Shown piece after piece: positions 53,988 to 64,000 of a stretch of 64,000 bases of DNA (position 1 is its first letter; each line of letters begins with the position of its first letter). The notes under the pieces are model-generated. The model saw only the letters and a program-made list of their open reading frames with translations. It had not been told where the DNA came from and ran no database searches. The DNA is from Stomoxys calcitrans (taxonomy: Eukaryota > Arthropoda > Insecta > Diptera > Muscidae): positions 195,066,598-195,130,597 of the forward strand of contig NC_081552.1 of the NCBI RefSeq assembly GCF_963082655.1, read 5' to 3'. Both the position numbers and the translations under genes were made by a program.

Positions 53988-54518
53988 ATGGTTGATCCGA
54001 ATCGTAAAATCAATCGTTTAACCGATAGAGATATTGAATTCTTGGAAGAATGCGAACGTGAGTTTAGCATGCGTTACACTAATGAGGATGCTGAGTTTAT
54101 GGAGCATTGCTCTAAGCCTTTGCCTGATCCCCCTATTGTGGACAATTGGACATTTGTAAGTGGTGGTGGTGGGTCTGGATTCCGAGATGGTGGAAGCGGC
54201 GAAAGTAGGGCTCGCAATCACCATAGAAGTTGGCGGCGTGGTCATGGTGAAGGTGGTGGCGGTGGCACAGGCCCTCATCGCAATTTTAGGTAGGTATTAT
54301 ATATCATAACGTCGTGTCCAAATAAAAGTTACACCCGAATAACGTTTTAAATTTGTTGTAGGCATAGAAGAGGAGGAGGACGTTTTCAAAATGGCTATGA
54401 CAATAGAGACAGAGGTTCACATAGTGGTCATCGTGGTAGTCAACAGCAGCACGCTTATCATGCACCTATGAACGTAAGGCGTGATTATGGAAATTTTGTT
54501 GCCGCCTCAAAGGATTAG
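53988..54518 (+). CDS. RAMAC: RAMAC, cap guanine-N7 methyltransferase activating subunit
   Basis: Two exons, 53988-54289 and 54362-54518, with a 72-bp intron (GTAGGT...TTGTAG), 152 residues. The N-terminal 50 residues match the RAMAC/FAM103A1 family: a helix ending LEECEREFSMRYTNEDAEFMEHC, then PLPDPPIVDNW, the RNMT-activating segment. The rest is Gly/Arg/His/Gln-rich, as in the family's RNA-binding tail (HRNFRHRRGGGRFQNGYDNR). In animals RAMAC binds RNMT and raises N7 methylation of the mRNA cap. The start is the only Met before the conserved segment. Two DRE motifs lie upstream and AATAAA follows at 54555-54560. The family call rests on the short conserved block; no other family fits as well. 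Confidence 0.86.
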
Positions 54519-54554
54519 CTCACAATTTTTTGTAATAGCTGAAAATAGTGTTTT

Positions 54555-54560
54555 AATAAA
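54555..54560 (+). terminator. RAMAC poly(A) signal AATAAA
   Basis: Canonical AATAAA 37 bp after the stop codon. Confidence 0.7.
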
Positions 54561-54775
54561 GTTTTATATGTATACACCTAGTTTTGTTAATATAAGTTAT
54601 TAAAAAGCATTTGTATAGGCTTTCTTTATTTGGCATGCATATACATGGTATCTATAGTAGCATTTGCAACAATTTATCCTGTAAAACCCCAAAAATAAAA
54701 CATTTTGCATATTCTTAAAAATGTTTTTTATGTAAATCTAAGTAACGAGCTAACTTCAGGTATAATCTGAGCTAT

Positions 54776-56670
54776 TTAAATATTCAAGTCTTCATCGGGA
54801 TCTTCATCATCGAAGTCATCGGCGGCATCAGGAGTATAGATAATATTGCTTTCGATCGCTTCCATAGCCCTGTAATACATAACATGAGCAAATATTAATA
54901 ACGAGATGAGACAAACAAAATTAAATTATAAAAATTATGAATAACTCATAACAGTAGTCTCCGTAGGGGATGGCTCTTGCTTAAATACTGAGTGCCGATG
55001 ATACTCGACATGACAAGGCGAGTTATTAGAGGTTCTAAATAACCAATGGTCATGACGGAAAAAGCTTTCTCAGCTTGGAGCTTGACGAGGATCACTACAT
55101 TCACATAAGGAAATTGTCTACAACAATAGCAAAAATTATGAATAACTCATAATAGTAGTCAATCTGAGATTCCGAATGGTTACGCCACTACTTCGTGACG
55201 AGATCGAGGAAAACTTCAAATAAAGTCAACGCAGTCCGAGTTAGGAGTAAAGCGATAAACGAGCAAGTGGAACCTGCATCATTTTTAATGCCTATCGTAA
55301 CACAATTTCCTCTGTTAATATGATAGACTTCCTTATGTAATGGATTCCGAAACTCAGATGCAGATTGGATACCATATTTTACCCACTCAGGTGCTTATAA
55401 AAGGCACGACTGGGGATTACGCAAAAAACAAGGATAAGATATATCCCTCAAATCAGTGGCCCAACAATATGTTCTTGTTGTAGCCACATTTTCATGTGGA
55501 GGGCGATCCTCGTCAAGCCCCTGTAAGTGAGCAAGCTCGTTCCGGTCCAAAGGACCGAACGCCTCGGGAACAGGGTGGCTATTGGTTATTACAAGCGCCA
55601 ATAACCCACCTTGTCATATCGAGCATCATAGGCACTCAGTATTTGTGCAAAAGCCGATGCCGCCCGGCCTCTAACTGAGACTCTCGGCTCAATACCGCTG
55701 ATTGTCCGAGACTGCCGCTGCAGCTTCTCCGTATGGAGCATTCCACTTTACGCAAACTGTGAACGGGCCCGATAGCTCGCAGCTAAGCTTCTCGTGACAG
55801 CACTGAACTCATTGTTCCAGCCTGAGTGGTGCTCACAGCTACCCCGGGGCCTAACAAGTATAAAGCCTGGGCAAAAATCGCGGCGATATTTTACATATTG
55901 GAATTAGTTTTAGTTATAACTACATGGTGGTTTATCAGAAGTTTCACTTACTTTTCATAGGGCATTTTCATGGCATTCCTCGCCACCATTTCCTCTTCAT
56001 CCAATTCGATTTTGAATGTACCTAGCTGCTCTCGGTTTTTATCATCACCTTCACCACCGTTATTTTGGCTAGCTATTGAATCGGTGCCCCTTTTTGCTTG
56101 GACCATAAACTCTGTTTTAGTTTTTGTATATGCATATCGATTATTTGTAACACCACCACCAGGTTTTCTTGTTAAAATCGTCAATTCCTTCTCATTTTGC
56201 AGATGCATAACAATATCCGCCATGTATTCGCAAGCAGCTATTAAAAAACCTGCATGATCGCAGGCCAAGTGGTTGGGGGATATCCAGAGAAAAGATCTCT
56301 TAATACATTCGCTCTTTTTCAATTTATTTAGGCCATTGAGTATTTCTGCTGGCTTTTGATAGACCAATAAATCCGATAGGTTTGGTAAGACAACATTGTA
56401 TCTCTTGGTTTCAGTCAATTTAGTACCATTATTATTTTCACAAGTTAATTTTTCAAATGGCTCATCAGGTGCCAACATTGTTATTGACTCATCTTCCCCT
56501 TGTTCCCTAAGTATTTTTGTAAGAAATTTCTCTGATATTTTCTCTTGACCTAATTCATCTGTGAAAGATAATGAATGAAACTTTACATTGTTACTTCATG
56601 CAAAACTGCTATCCTACTTACCCAGAATAACAACTAGTCGTTGCGGTGTCACTATCAAATTTGATAACAT
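54776..56670 (-). CDS. Elp5: Elongator complex protein 5 (ELP5), spliced
   Basis: Exons 56622-56670, 55952-56558 and 54776-54869, phases closing, 249 residues. ELP5 is part of the Elp4-6 subcomplex of Elongator, which acts in modification of wobble uridine in tRNA. Evidence: N-terminal MLSNLIVTPQRLVVILG as in the RecA-like fold; LGTFKIELDEEEMVARNAMKMPYEK resembling the family's TFNLxLSxxExxAR-LPY block; and the acidic C-terminus IIYTPDAADDFDDEDPDEDL, which is the family signature. It is shorter than human ELP5 but plausible for flies. Introns are 63 bp and 1,082 bp, the latter with two SINE-like fragments. It converges with RAMAC. Confidence 0.85.
54958..55135 (+). mobile_element. CAA-tailed SINE-like element, 5'-truncated
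   Basis: In ELP5 intron 2: CTTGCTTAAATACTGAGTGC, ACATGACAAGGCGAGTTATT, GGAGCTTGACGAGGATCACT, ending ACAACAATAGCAA. Confidence 0.65.
55465..55850 (-). mobile_element. CAA-tailed SINE-like element, near full length
   Basis: In ELP5 intron 2, tail at left (TTGTTGTAGCCACATTTTCA) and 5' part at right (ACCCCGGGGTAGCTGTGAGC on minus). Same family as 48059-48459. Confidence 0.8.
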
Positions 56671-56960
56671 ATTGAAAGTTGGCGAATAGAATCGAAAATC
56701 ATAAATAAAAAGTTGATGTTTCGAATGCAAGAGAATTGCAGCACGTTTGTGGCGGAATGCTTTGTTTACCAGAAATCAGCTGCACTGCAGGGTTGCCAAG
56801 TACTTGTTTACATAAAGCAGCTAAAGTTGAATAAATCGAACAGCAATAAAATCGAAATACAATGAAAATTTTAAAGAAAGGTTAGTTTGGAGGAGCATGA
56901 CGCTTATATTTGTGTATTAGCATCCGCCTTAAGCTGAGTATTCTGTTCAGTTTTTCGCCG
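56671..56960. promoter_or_regulatory. 5' flank of ELP5
   Basis: Short upstream region ending in a repeat fragment (CTTAAGCTGAGTATTCTGTT at about 56930). No core motif was identified. Confidence 0.4.
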
Positions 56961-56969
56961 GCGAAACGT

Positions 56970-57745
56970 TGGCTGAAAATCTTTACCGACAGTAAAATTG
57001 TCATAAGAGTAATAACAACCAGGACGGTAAGGTCACGAACAGTCTTGCAGTGTAAGAAGGAGATTAACGCCTCAGAGGATGACAAAATCCGCATCAATCC
57101 CATGGCAGCCGGTTGTATGTACCAGATTGACCCGATGAATTCCTTCATCGGCAAGGGCTGCCGCCTCAGTGTACCACACACTGCTACTACTACAACAACA
57201 ACAACAAAATCCGCATCGTTTCGATGCCGGGCCATAACGAAGTAAGGGGAAATGAAAGAGCAGACGATTTGGCGGTGAAGGCAAGAGGACTACCGTCAAT
57301 AAACTTGGTTAACCCGAAGCCTTTCGAGTCGACGCAGTCCGAGTTAAGGGAATGACCGACGAATGCGCATGCAACATTGTGGAACAGCGAAACGATCGGT
57401 AGGACGGCGAAAATCCTATGGGGGATCCAGATGGTGAGAAGACGAGGCTATTACTGAAAGGAAGTAAGAAGGAGGTCAGTATAACTATTAGTATCATAAC
57501 GGGTCACATAGGACTTCGAGCTCACTTATGTAAAATCGGTGCGGCAAATGATAGCATGTGTAGCGCATGCGGGGAAGATGAGACGTTGGAGCATTTCCTT
57601 TGTCATTGCCCGGCTATCGCGTCTAACAGATACCATCACTTAGGTGGAGACACAATACCGGACGTGAACCAACTTAGGCGAGTGGTATTAAAAACAATTA
57701 AGGATTTTGTAAGTAGCACGGAATTCCTAACTTAAAATTTTCTTT
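56970..57745 (+). mobile_element. I/LOA-type LINE 3' part
   Basis: RNase H end (CKKEINASEDDKIRI then after an insertion SFRCRAITK), NLVNPKPFESTQSELRE-like, then CSACGEDETLEHFLCHCPAI and VLKTIKDFVSSTEFLT. The 3' UTR is interrupted at 57746 by a DINE-like element. Confidence 0.78.
57096..57203 (+). mobile_element. Short CAA-tailed 2A-LINE derivative (S4), complete, target duplication
   Basis: 108 bp flanked by perfect 14-bp repeats ACAAAATCCGCATC at 57082-57095 and 57204-57217. Begins AATCCCATGGCAGCCGG and ends with CTGCTACTACTACAACAACA. Excision restores the RNase H reading frame of the host LINE. Confidence 0.93.
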
Positions 57746-60475
57746 TTATACCCACCACCGAAGGTTGGGGGTATATTCATTTTGTCATTCCGTTTGCAAC
57801 ACATCGAAATATCCATTTCCGACTTTATAAAGTATATATGTTCTTGATCAGCATAAAAATCTAAGACGATCTAGACATGTCCGTCCGCCTGTCTGTTGAA
57901 ATCACCTTACAGTCTTTAAAAATAAAGATATTGAGCTGAAACTTTGCACAAATTCTTTTTTGTCCATAAACAGGTTAAGTTCGAAGAGGGGCTATATCGG
58001 ACTAAATCTTGATATAGCCCCCATATAGACCGATCCGCCGATTTAGGGTCTTAGGCCCATAAAAGCCACATTTATTATCCGATTTTTCTGAAATTTGGGA
58101 CAGGGAGTTGCGTTAGGCCAGAAGACATCCTTCTTCAATTTGACCCAGATCGGTATCGAGTTGGATATAGCTACCATATAGACCGATCTCTTGATTTAAG
58201 GTCCTGCGCCCATAAAAGGAGCTTTTATTGTCCGATGTCGCCGAAATTTGGGACAGTGAGTTAAGTTTAGCTCCTCGACATACTTCTGCAATATGGCACA
58301 GATCGGTCCAGTTTTAGATATAGCTGCCCGATCGATTTAAGATTTTGGGCGCATTTATTGTCTGATATCGCCGAAATTTGGGACAGTGAGATGTGTTGGG
58401 CCCATCGGTATTCTTCTTCAATTTCAATTTCTCTCGATTTTGGGGTCATAAAAGGTGCATTTATTATCCGATTTCGCCGAAATTTGAGCAGTGAGTTGTG
58501 TTAGGCTCTTCGACATTTTTCTGAAACTTGGCCCAAATCGGTCCAGATTTGGATATAGCCGCCATATAGACCGATATTCCGATTTAAAGTCTTGGCTGCA
58601 TAAAAGGCGCATTTAAAATCCGTTTTCACTGAATGTCATGTCATTTTAAGTCGATCTAGCCATGTCCGTCCGTCTGTTGAAAGCACACTAACTTTCGAAG
58701 GGGTAAAGCTAGGCGCTTGAAATTTTGCACAAATACTTCTTATTAGTGTAGGTCGGTTGGTATATTAAATAGGCCAAATCGGTCCATGTTTTGATATAGC
58801 TGCCATATAAACCGATCTTGGGTCTTGACTTCTTGAGCCTCTAGAGGGTGCAATTCTCGTCCTATTTGACTGAAATTTTGCACGTGGTGTTTTGCTATCA
58901 CTTCCAACAACAGCGCTAAGTATGGTTCAAATCGGTCAATGTTTTGATATAGCTGCCATATAAACCGATCTTAGGTCTTGACTTTTTGAGCCTCTAGAGG
59001 GCGCAATTCCCGTCCTATTTCACTAAAATTTTGCACGTGGTGTTTTGGTATCACTTCCAACAACTGTGTTAAGTATGATTCAAATCGGTTCATAATCTGG
59101 TATAGCTGTCATATAAACCGATCTTGGATCTTGACTTCTTGAGCCAATAGAGCGCGTTATTCTCATCCGATTTGGCTGAAATTTTGCATGAGATGTTTTG
59201 GTCCATAACCTAACTACTTGAGCGTCTAGAGGGCGCAATTCCTATATGATTTGGCTGAAATTTTAAGTTATGACTACCAACAAATGTGCTAAGTATGGTT
59301 CAAATCGGTCCATAACCTGATATAACCGCCATATAAACCGATTTTGAATCTTGACTTCTTGAGCCACTAGAGGGCGCAATTCTCATCCGACTTGGCTGAC
59401 GTGTTGTGTTATGACTTCTAACAACTGTGCCAAATATGGTTCAAATCGAATTATAACCTGACATAGCTGCCATATAAACCGATCTGGGATCTTGACTTCT
59501 AGAGCCTACAAAGGGCGTAATTATTATCCTTTTTCCGTGAAATTTTGTAGAACGACTTCTCCCATGACCCTCAACATACGTGTGAAATATGGTCCGAATC
59601 GGTCTATAGCCTCATACCTATTTCACTTATTGAGCCTCTAAAGGGCGCAATTCCTACTCATATTGTCTGAAATTTTACACAATGACATTCATTTACACAA
59701 TGACATTCCAACATTCAAATATAGCTCCAATATGATAGCAATTCTTTTCTTTTATCCTTTGTTTGCCTAAAAAGAGATATCGGGAAAAGAACTCGACAAA
59801 TGCGATCTATGGTGAAGGATATAAAGGGTGATTTTTTTGAGGTTAGGATTTTCATGCATTAGTATTTGACAGATCACGTGGGATTTCAGACATGGTGTCA
59901 AAGAGAAAGATGCTCAGTATGCTTTGACATTTCATCATGAATAGACTTACTAACGAGCAACGCTTGCAAATCATTGAATTTTATTACCAAAATCAGTGTT
60001 CGGTTCGAAATGTGTTCAAATTTTGACAAATTTTGTTCAGCGATGAGGCTCATTTCTGGTTGAATGGCTACGTAAATAAGCAAAATTGCCGCATTTGGAG
60101 TGAAGAGCAACCAGAAGCCGTTCAAGAACTGCCCATGCATCCCGAAAAATGCACTGTTTGGTGTGGTTTGTACGCTGGTGGAATCATTGGACCGTATTTT
60201 TTCAAAGATGCTGTTGGACGCAACGTTACGGTGAATGAACACATTTCGAACCGAACACTGATTTTGGTAATAAAATTCAATGATTTGCAAGCGTTGCTCG
60301 TTAGTAAGTCTATTCATGATGAAATGCCAAAGCATACTGAGCATCTTTCTCTTTGACACCATGTCTGAAATCCCACGTGATCTGTCAAATACTAATGCAT
60401 GAAAATCCTAACCTCAAAAAAATCACCCTTTATAAGATTGGGCTCGACCGAACTATGCACGCTTTTACTTGTTTC
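57746..60475 (-). mobile_element. DINE-1-like element, long tandem array
   Basis: Full element on minus. The 3' terminus is at left (TACCCACCACCGAAGGTTGG, CATTCCGTTTGCAACACATC, AGTATATATGTTCTTGATCA, CTAGACATGTCCGTCCGCCT). There are two tandem-array blocks (about 57950-58620 and 58620-59700) of about 150-bp units, and the 5' end at right (AGATTGGGCTCGACCGAACT, CTTTTACTTG). A foldback mariner sits near its 5' end. Confidence 0.75.
59820..60434. mobile_element. Foldback derivative of a rosa-like mariner
   Basis: Two 199-bp inverted arms (59820-60018 and 60236-60434, one mismatch seen) around a 217-bp core, ends TATAAAGGGTGATTTTTTTG. Both arms carry the transposase start (MNRLTNEQRLQIIEFYYQNQ). 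The core encodes part of the catalytic domain (FSDEAHFWLNGYVNKQNCRI, WCGLYAGGIIGPYFFKDA). All other transposase sequence is missing, so it is non-autonomous. It is inserted at a TA in the DINE-like element. Confidence 0.9.
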
Positions 60476-61634
60476 TTTATAACATCAGCTAATGTGGGTC
60501 ATAAATCCAGATTAAATAGAAGTGTAACCGTAACTTTAACTATAGTGTGTTAGACTCTTCTTTCAATGGAGATGTATACGAATTGATGGAAATGAATTTT
60601 TAATTATGAAAAACGATTGCCCATGTTCGATGGGTTATGTACGTCAACAAAGTTTTATATTTCGTATATTTTCTCGCACCCTTTGCAAAGTGCACTAAAT
60701 GTAGATACATATGTACTATGTGTATTGTTCTGAACTTTTATCTACCCACACAAAAAGAAAAACCCACCACCTCCTGAATGAGAAAATAAACAGAGAGAAA
60801 AATCGAATGCCTCAGCATGTCATATCGTATGCAACTGGTAAGTAAAGTGAGAAAAAGAGAGAGGTAGAGATTTTGTATGACTTAACGAACTGAGAGTTTC
60901 TCAAATTCTATGTGGGTGGTGGTGTCCTTGAAAACTTGTTGCTTTATCATATGCAAAGACATGAATGAGAAGTTAACAGTTAAAAGTGTCTTTGGTATGT
61001 TAACTAGGACAGTGTTAACAAAATACATATGTGACAGGGAGTTAAGAGAGAAGTTAAGAGAGTGCTTATATAATTTAGGACATGCTTTCTTTCCGCCTAC
61101 GATTGGAATGTGATGCATGCATGATAATATGCTACTTTCGCATTTCTATGAATGAATTTCTCCAAATTGCGTTTAGTCCGGCATAGACACTGCATATATA
61201 ACCAACTACCTATTATATAGACGGGAGTTAATCCACAACATTTTCAACAAGTTAAAAATTAGTTGTATTCCTTTGGATAATGTTGCCTATTTTTGGTAAG
61301 TGGAGTGATATTCTTGTAACAACAAATACAATTTTTTGTTTATTTTTTTTAATGAGTACAGGAAAAAGTGGATAAAATGTGCAATCACTGTTATATTGGA
61401 TTAAATGTGAAATTACTGTTAAAATACACATCCAACAATACAGACTTCAGCTTTTGTGAGTTGTTATCTGTTGACATATGGATTTTCGGTTTATTCTACG
61501 TTGTTTTTGGTGTATTTGATAAGAATCTGTTTAATAATTCATGTTTGCAAATTTGCAACAAAAGCAGAGGTGTACAAACGTCTCTAGAGTCAGGATGGGT
61601 ACATAAACACACATCCTCTTTCTTATATATAACC
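60476..61634. other. Intergenic sequence, nothing recognised
   Basis: AT-rich. Short open frames (for example 60910-61113 and 61368-61661) lack family resemblance. No RNA gene was seen. Confidence 0.5.
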
Positions 61635-63016
61635 AGTAAGGAAAGGCAAAAGTCGGGCTGAGCCGACCCTACCACCTGTAGTACGTAGTACTTTTTATAT
61701 GTAGAACTTATCTCGAGATCTAGTCAGACTTCAATTTGCACACCTATTGAAATATTAAATAGAATCCTGTAAGATTTTCCTACGATAGGTCAACAAATTT
61801 GGATTTCCACATCCTTAAAAGGCCATATCGGATATGGGCGTTTTATCGAGACCTGTGCCCATTTGATGACACATACTGGGACGTCAAATAGAACATCTCA
61901 CGCCCTATATTGTAGAGTTGTAACCAAAATTGTGGCTTTTACTGCCTTAAAAGTTCATATCGGATAAAATATATACATTGGAGCTATATCTAAATCAGGA
62001 TCGATTTTAATGAAATTTTGCGCGCCAAATAAAGCACCCCGTGCCAAATTTGGTAAAGATCGGACAAAGATTGAGGCTTCTACAGGCTTAAAAGGCTATA
62101 TCGGATGAAAGATATATATGGTAGCTATATCTAAATCTGAACTGATTTTTATGAAATTTTGCACACATATGAGGACGTAGAATAAAACATCCCATGCCAA
62201 ATTTTGTAAAGATCGGAGCAAAATTGTGGCTTCTACAGCCTTAAAAGTCCATATCGGATGAAAGATATATATGGGAGCTATATCTAAATCTGGACCGATA
62301 TCAATGAAATCGCACACATATTGGGAAATGAAAAATAAAACATTGCGCCAAATTTTATAAGGATCGGACCAAAATTGTGGCTTCTACAGCCTTAAAAGTC
62401 CATATCGGATGAAAGATATATATGGGAGCTATATCTAAATCGGAGCCGATTTGTATGAAATTTTGCACACATATGAAGACGTCAAATGAAGCACCTCATG
62501 CCAATTTTTGTAAAGATCGGACCAAAATTTTGGCTTCTACATCCATAAAAGTCCATATCAGATAAAATATATGTATGGGAGCTATATCTAAATCTGGACC
62601 GATATCAATGAAATCGCACACATATTGGGAAATGAAAAATAAAACATTGCGCCAAATTTTATAAGGATCGGACCAAAATTGTGGCTTCTACAGCTTTAAA
62701 GGGGCATATCGGGTGAAAGATATATATGGGGGCTATATCTAAATCTAAACCGAACCAAAATCAATAGCGTTCGTCCTTGGACCAAAAAAGATAGTTGTGC
62801 CAAATTTCATGACAATCGGACAATAAATGCGACCTGTAACTTGATCACAAGAATACATGGACGGACAGACAGACGGACATAGCTAAATCGAATCAAGAAG
62901 TGATTCTAAGCCGATCCGTATGCCTATCGATGGGTCTAGCTCTACTCCTTCTTAGCGTTGCAAAGAAATGCACAAATCTATAATACCCTGTACCACAGTG
63001 GTGGTGTAGGGTTAAA
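61635..63016 (+). mobile_element. DINE-1-like element, divergent subfamily with tandem array
   Basis: Starts GAAAGGCAAAAGTCGGGCTG. Has about six units of roughly 145-160 bp (GAAAGATATATATGGGAGCT, GATCGGACCAAAATTGTGGC, CTTCTACAGCCTTAAAAGTC), then ACGGACAGACAGACGGACAT and the palindromic end ACCCTGTACCACAGTGGTGG-TGTAGGGTTA. It differs in sequence from the subfamily at 38515 and 57746. Confidence 0.68.
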
Positions 63017-63061
63017 AATGATATTGTTGCGCTTTGTTTGTTTGTCTGTTCCGTATAGACT

Positions 63062-64000
63062 CAACAAGTAAGAGCGTGCTAAGCCGGGCCGAATCTTATA
63101 TACCCTCCACCATGGATCGCATTTGTAGAGTTCTATGCGCGGTATCTCTTTTTAGGCAAACAAAGAATATTGAATAAGAACTGTTATGCTATTGGAGCTA
63201 TATCAAGTTATAGTCCGATTCGGACCATAAATTAATGCTGAACATTGTAGAAGTCATTGTGTAATATTTCAGTTCATTCGGATAAGAGTTGCGCCTTGTA
63301 GGGGCTCAAGAAGAAAATCGGGAGATTTCAAGAAATCATGATCCAAGATCGGTTTTTATGGCAGCTATATATAGGTTATCAACGGATTTAGACCGGGCTT
63401 AGCACAGTTGTTGGAAGTAATACCAAAACACCGCGTGCACAGTCAAATCGGACCAGAATTGGGCGCTCTATTGGCTCAAGAAGTCTAGATCCAAGATCGG
63501 TTTATATGGCAGCTGTACCAGATTATGTACCGATTTGCGCCATACTAAGAACAGTTATTGGAAGTCATAACAAAACACCTCATGCAAAATTAAAGCCAAA
63601 TCGAATAAGAATTACGCCTTCTAAAAGCTGAAGAAGTCAAGACCCCAGATTGGTTTATATGGCGGCTATATCAAAACATGGACCGATTTGAATTAGCACA
63701 GTTGTTGGATATGGTACCAAAACAACACGTGCAAAGTTTCAGTCAAATCGGACGAGAATTGCGCCCTATAGAGGCTCAAGAAGTCAAGACCCAAGATCGG
63801 TTTATATGGCAGCTATATCAAAACGTGGACCGATTTGACCCATTTACAATCCCAACTGACCTACACTAATAAAAAGCATTTGTGCAAAATTTCTAGCGGC
63901 TAGCTTTACTCCTTCGAAACTTAGCGTGCTTTCGACACACAGACGGACATGGCTAGATCGACTACTTTAGGGGGTCGCAGACGCATATTTCGAGGTGTTA
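63062..64000 (+). mobile_element. DINE-1-like element, cut by window edge
   Basis: 5' end AACAAGTAAGAGCGTGCTAA, GCCGGGCCGAATCTTATATA, CCCTCCACCATGGATCGCAT. Four or so internal units follow, then ACACACAGACGGACATGGCT and CATATTTCGAGGTGTTA at the edge. Confidence 0.75.

Noticed and set aside
60910..61661. Small genes (67 and 97 codons)
   Set aside because: No family resemblance, AT-driven composition and no splice or promoter support.

Overview
The window is nuclear DNA of a higher fly. Splice sites are of fly type, with several introns of 63-72 bp, and the genes match insect proteins. The repeats resemble those of calyptrate (muscid- or blowfly-like) genomes: DINE/INE-1-like elements, mariner MITEs and several non-LTR families. 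I cannot name the species.

Six protein-coding genes are supported, each rebuilt exon by exon with phases that close. They are CPSF6 (minus, 126-13194, running off the left edge), SAYSD1 (plus, 14635-15212), ecdysoneless/ecd (minus, 21209-30414), peptide O-xylosyltransferase oxt (minus, 36636-51600), RAMAC, the activating subunit of the cap guanine-N7 methyltransferase (plus, 53988-54518), and Elongator subunit ELP5 (minus, 54776-56670). CPSF6 and SAYSD1 are head to head. RAMAC and ELP5 converge tail to tail about 260 bp apart. The genes are of housekeeping type (3' end processing, cap methylation, tRNA wobble modification, spliceosome assembly/cell survival, ER quality control, proteoglycan synthesis) but do not form one pathway.

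Most of the remaining sequence is transposon debris, much of it inside the large introns of CPSF6, ecd and oxt. The families are: (1) a CAA-tailed non-LTR retrotransposon ('2A-LINE') with a 2A-like motif, a PHD-type finger, an endonuclease, a reverse transcriptase and a C-terminal zinc knuckle, with a full-length copy at 39961-43537; (2) RNase H-bearing I/LOA/R1-type LINE pieces; (3) RTE pieces; (4) CR1-type pieces; (5) a tRNA-derived SINE; (6) a 401-bp CAA-tailed SINE-like element; (7) an about 108-bp CAA-tailed element made of the two ends of the 2A-LINE; (8) 236-240 bp mariner MITEs; (9) a foldback derivative of a rosa-like mariner; (10) DINE-1-like elements with long internal tandem arrays; (11) palindromic repeats.

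The left part also holds a 2.5-kb, 29-bp-period minisatellite inside CPSF6 intron 3. Most of its units carry TTC-N3-GAA, the STAT consensus.

The most interesting system is the 2A-LINE with its apparent parasites. Three families end in the same GCTACAACAACAAC tail, and copies of each are flanked by 10-14 bp target-site duplications that can be read directly in the window.
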